Positions 61,802 to 64,000 of a stretch of DNA of 64,000 bases are shown in pieces. Within the stretch, counting starts at the first letter, position 1. Each line of letters opens with the position of its first letter. The position numbers and the translations under genes are program-made. Under the pieces are notes generated by a model, which was not told where the DNA came from, searched no databases, and saw only the letters and a program-made list of their open reading frames with translations. Source of the DNA: Ferrimonas marina (lineage in GTDB: Bacteria; Pseudomonadota; Gammaproteobacteria; Enterobacterales; Shewanellaceae); NCBI RefSeq assembly GCF_900129905.1, contig NZ_FQXG01000004.1, positions 1 through 64,000 on the forward strand, in the 5' to 3' direction.

Positions 61802-62122
61802 ATGAAAAGATCCCTTTCCCTGTTTGCCGCGGCGATGGCCCTGGCCCTGCCGACTCAAGCCCACTACGGCACCCTGGCCTGCTGGTTTGAGCAGGACCGC
61901 AGCGAGGTGCATTGCCAGGCTGGCTGGACCGACGGCAGCAGCGCCACCAACTACGAAGTCCGGCTGTTCGATTACGACGATACCCTGATCGACCTGGCCC
62001 GCACCGACAACCGTTCCCGGGTGCTGTTTGAGGCCCCGGAGACCGACGAGTTCTACCTGGTGTTTGACCCAGGCCACGAAGCCCCGGCTGAAGTGGATGT
62101 GGTCGAGATGCGGGAGCGCTGA
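61802..62122 (+). CDS. small secreted protein of unknown function
   Basis: A 106-residue protein with signal peptide (MKRSLSLFAAAMALALPTQA, cleavage before HYG). As in the DUF4198 protein, the predicted mature start is His. Two cysteines follow (LACWFEQDRSEVHCQAGW), able to form a disulfide. I do not recognise a family. Its stop overlaps the next start (TGATG). Probably an accessory periplasmic protein of the operon. Confidence 0.7.
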   Translation: MKRSLSLFAAAMALALPTQAHYGTLACWFEQDRSEVHCQAGWTDGSSATNYEVRLFDYDDTLIDLARTDNRSRVLFEAPETDEFYLVFDPGHEAPAEVDVVEMRER

Positions 62123-62676
62123 TGATGCGCGCCACGACGGTACAAAGAGTAAAACCGGATAATGGCGTCCGGGAAGGGATGTGGGTTGGCTCAGCGATAG
62201 CTGGGCTGTTGCTGTTTGCGGTCACTGCCCTGCCCTTTCACCAGGCCCAATCCCACGACCATGGTCTGGCCCAACACCAGGTCTCCGACCGCGACATCGA
62301 CAGTGATAATCACGCCCTGTTTGCCGAGCTGCGCATCGCCTTCGAGGAGATCCGGGACCTGTACCAGGACAACGGACAACAGTGGCCCGAGATCACCGAG
62401 CTGCAGGATGAGTTCCTGCCGCCCTTCGTTGAGGACATGAGCTGGCAGCGCCAGGGCGCACACCGGTGGCAACACCTGGGTGACGGCGAGTACCTGGGCC
62501 AGCCGGGTCAGGACAGCGCACCGGCGGTGCTGCTGTTGGCCGCCCAGCAGCCGGCCCAGATCTGGTTTCATCCGGCTCCCGTCGCCGGCGCCACCGACAC
62601 CAACATTGATCAGCTTATCCACCAGGGCTGGAAACAGCTGGTCAACGCCCAAGCCACACCCGGCCATCATCATTGA
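62122..62676 (+). CDS. membrane-anchored periplasmic protein, DUF6162-like
   Basis: A 184-residue protein with one N-terminal hydrophobic segment (about residues 20-38) and a periplasmic part. It has histidines at both ends: QSHDHGLAQHQ after the anchor and GHHH at the C-terminus, which may bind metal. It resembles the DUF6162 proteins that accompany metal ABC transporters; this assignment is from memory and tentative. The start overlaps the upstream stop, and the stop lies 9 bases before the next ATG. Confidence 0.65.
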   Translation: MMRATTVQRVKPDNGVREGMWVGSAIAGLLLFAVTALPFHQAQSHDHGLAQHQVSDRDIDSDNHALFAELRIAFEEIRDLYQDNGQQWPEITELQDEFLPPFVEDMSWQRQGAHRWQHLGDGEYLGQPGQDSAPAVLLLAAQQPAQIWFHPAPVAGATDTNIDQLIHQGWKQLVNAQATPGHHH

Positions 62677-62684
62677 GAGTTGAT

Positions 62685-63590
62685 ATGCGTTTCTCCAAAC
62701 CCTCCCTGCTGGCGGCGGTGCTGCTGCTGCCCACCCTGTTCCCCGTTACCGCCTGGGCCAAGCTCAAGGTTGGCATCACCCTGCACCCCTATTACAGCTA
62801 CGTTGCTGCCGTGGTGGGTGACAAGGCCGAGATCGTGCCACTGGTGGATGCCGGCTTTAACCCCCACAACTACCTGCCTCAGCCTGGTGATCTGCGCCGC
62901 CTGAGCCAGATGGACGCCATCGTAGTCAACGGCATCGGCCATGACGAGTTCGCCATGCAGGTGATCGCCTCCGCCAACCGTAGCGATCTGGCGGTGATCG
63001 AGGCCAACGTTGGCATCCCGCTGCTGCCGGCCATGGGCGCCTCCGTCGGCGACGGTGCCATCAACCCACACACCTTTGTGGGCATCGCCACCACCATCCA
63101 GAAGGTCTACACCATCGCCGCCGAACTGGGCAAACTGGACCCGGACAACGCCGCCGAATACCGCCGCAATGCCCGCGCCTACGCCCGCGAGCTGCGCCAA
63201 ATGAAGCAGGCCGCGATGAACCAGCTCAATGGCCTGGACACCCAGGGCCTCAAGGTGGCCACCACCCACAACGCCTACGGCTACCTGCTGCAGGAGTTCG
63301 GTATTGGTGTGGATGCGGTGATCGAGCCGGCCCACGGGGTCGAGCCCTCTGCCAGCCAGTTGCAAGGTACCATCGAGCGGATCCAGGCCTCCGGGGTCAA
63401 CGTGCTGTTCTACGAGCTGGACATGCCCAACCGCTTCGTCGACACCATCCAGGAGGCCACCGGCGTTCGACTCTACCAGTTCTCCCACATGACCCATGGC
63501 CCCTACGATGCCGACAAGGTGATCAAGGAGACCGGCGACAACCTGGATACCCTGGTTAAGGCGATCCACTACATTGCCGAGGCCGAGTGA
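62685..63590 (+). CDS. metal ABC transporter substrate-binding protein (ZnuA/TroA-like)
   Basis: A 301-residue periplasmic binding protein of cluster A-I. Signal peptide (about residues 1-25), then KLKVGITLHPYYSYVAAVVGDKAEIVPLVDAGFNPHNYLPQPGD. Probable metal ligands are His61, His129 and His195. The family binds zinc, manganese or iron. Unlike many ZnuA proteins there is no His-rich loop. ATG at 62685; a TTG four codons upstream is weaker. Its stop overlaps the ATPase start. Confidence 0.85.
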   Translation: MRFSKPSLLAAVLLLPTLFPVTAWAKLKVGITLHPYYSYVAAVVGDKAEIVPLVDAGFNPHNYLPQPGDLRRLSQMDAIVVNGIGHDEFAMQVIASANRSDLAVIEANVGIPLLPAMGASVGDGAINPHTFVGIATTIQKVYTIAAELGKLDPDNAAEYRRNARAYARELRQMKQAAMNQLNGLDTQGLKVATTHNAYGYLLQEFGIGVDAVIEPAHGVEPSASQLQGTIERIQASGVNVLFYELDMPNRFVDTIQEATGVRLYQFSHMTHGPYDADKVIKETGDNLDTLVKAIHYIAEAE

Positions 63591-64000
63591 TGGGACCGAG
63601 TATCGAAGTTAAGGGCCTGTCGCTGCGCTACGGCAACGACCAGATCCTGCACCCCTTCAACCACCAGTTCGACGCCGGCGGCTGTCACGTCATCATGGGG
63701 CCCAACGGCGGCGGCAAAACCTCGCTGATCCGCTCGGTACTGGGCCTGACCCCGTTCGAGGGTGAAATCAGCATCCACTGGCCACAGGGCAGCAGCGGCA
63801 AGATCGGCTACGTGCCCCAGGCGGCTGGCTTCGAGGCCAGCCTGCCGCTGACCGTGATGGATTTTGTTCTGCTCAACTGCAGCCAGCGCCCCCTGTTTGG
63901 CGGCGTGAAGCGGACCGATCGCGCGTTTGCCCTCACCCAGTTGGAGCGGGTAGGCATGGCCGACAAGGCCAAGCGCCGCATGGGCCAACTCTCCGGTGGT
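63590..64000 (+). CDS. metal ABC transporter ATP-binding protein (partial)
   Basis: The first 137 codons of an ABC ATPase cut by the window end. Walker A GPNGGGKTS, Q-loop YVPQ and signature LSGG are visible. It starts at ATG 63590 (TGATG overlap with the binding protein). A permease gene should follow outside the window. ZnuC-like by context. Confidence 0.88.
   Translation, partial: MGPSIEVKGLSLRYGNDQILHPFNHQFDAGGCHVIMGPNGGGKTSLIRSVLGLTPFEGEISIHWPQGSSGKIGYVPQAAGFEASLPLTVMDFVLLNCSQRPLFGGVKRTDRAFALTQLERVGMADKAKRRMGQLSGG

Overview
The window reads as a chromosomal segment of a fairly GC-rich gammaproteobacterium of the Alteromonadales. Ferrimonas or a close relative of Shewanella is my best guess, inferred from gene order and protein character and not from any search. 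Most of it is housekeeping DNA in classical gammaproteobacterial blocks, and coding density is high.

Layout. 1-404: decayed tRNA-fMet-like copies and a terminator. 405-3650 (minus): ubiF and a FUSC-family membrane protein. 3915-9459 (plus): miaB-phoH(ybeZ)-ybeY-corC(ybeX)-lnt. 9555-14081: a small membrane protein, radA, and a divergent large protein with two PilZ domains. 14122-15784: serB and divergent smp. 15744-23546 (minus): a nucleoside island with deoD, deoB, deoA, deoC, two tandem Tsx-like outer-membrane channels and nupC. 23784-25261: a TatD-family hydrolase, a 47-residue protein, and a divergent MarR regulator with a palindromic operator. 25696-30649 (minus): prfC and a DUF2955/HlyD/AI-2E membrane operon. 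30847-45218 (minus): the translation/RNA block nlpI, pnp, a glycosyltransferase, a lipoprotein, rpsO, truB, rbfA, infB, nusA, rimP, tRNA-fMet, tRNA-Leu(GAG), secG, tpiA. 45338-50664: a shortened GlmM-like gene, folP, ftsH, rlmE, yhbY, greA. 50855-56360 (minus): carB, carA, dapB. 57099-64000: a TonB-dependent receptor and a divergent secreted/membrane operon that runs into a metal ABC transporter and off the window.

The most interesting part is the right end. A TonB-dependent receptor and a divergent operon share an intergenic region with several Fur-box-like sites. The operon encodes a PepSY-type membrane protein, a secreted DUF2271 protein, a DUF4198 protein, two small secreted or anchored proteins, a ZnuA-like metal-binding protein and an ABC ATPase. 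The DUF2271 protein carries an exact match (DALSGAT) to the ApbE flavinylation motif. I infer an iron-responsive metal-uptake system that includes an extracytoplasmic flavin electron-transfer step. This is a hypothesis, not a demonstrated function.

Other points: the glmM position between folP and tpiA-secG holds a 270-residue GlmM-like protein that has lost its catalytic serine loop, metal-binding loop and C-terminal domain. A modular non-coding repeat occurs at 25341-25566 and 56562-56981. rpsO and pnp are separated by two unrelated genes. The terminator of deoD lies inside the coding end of smp.
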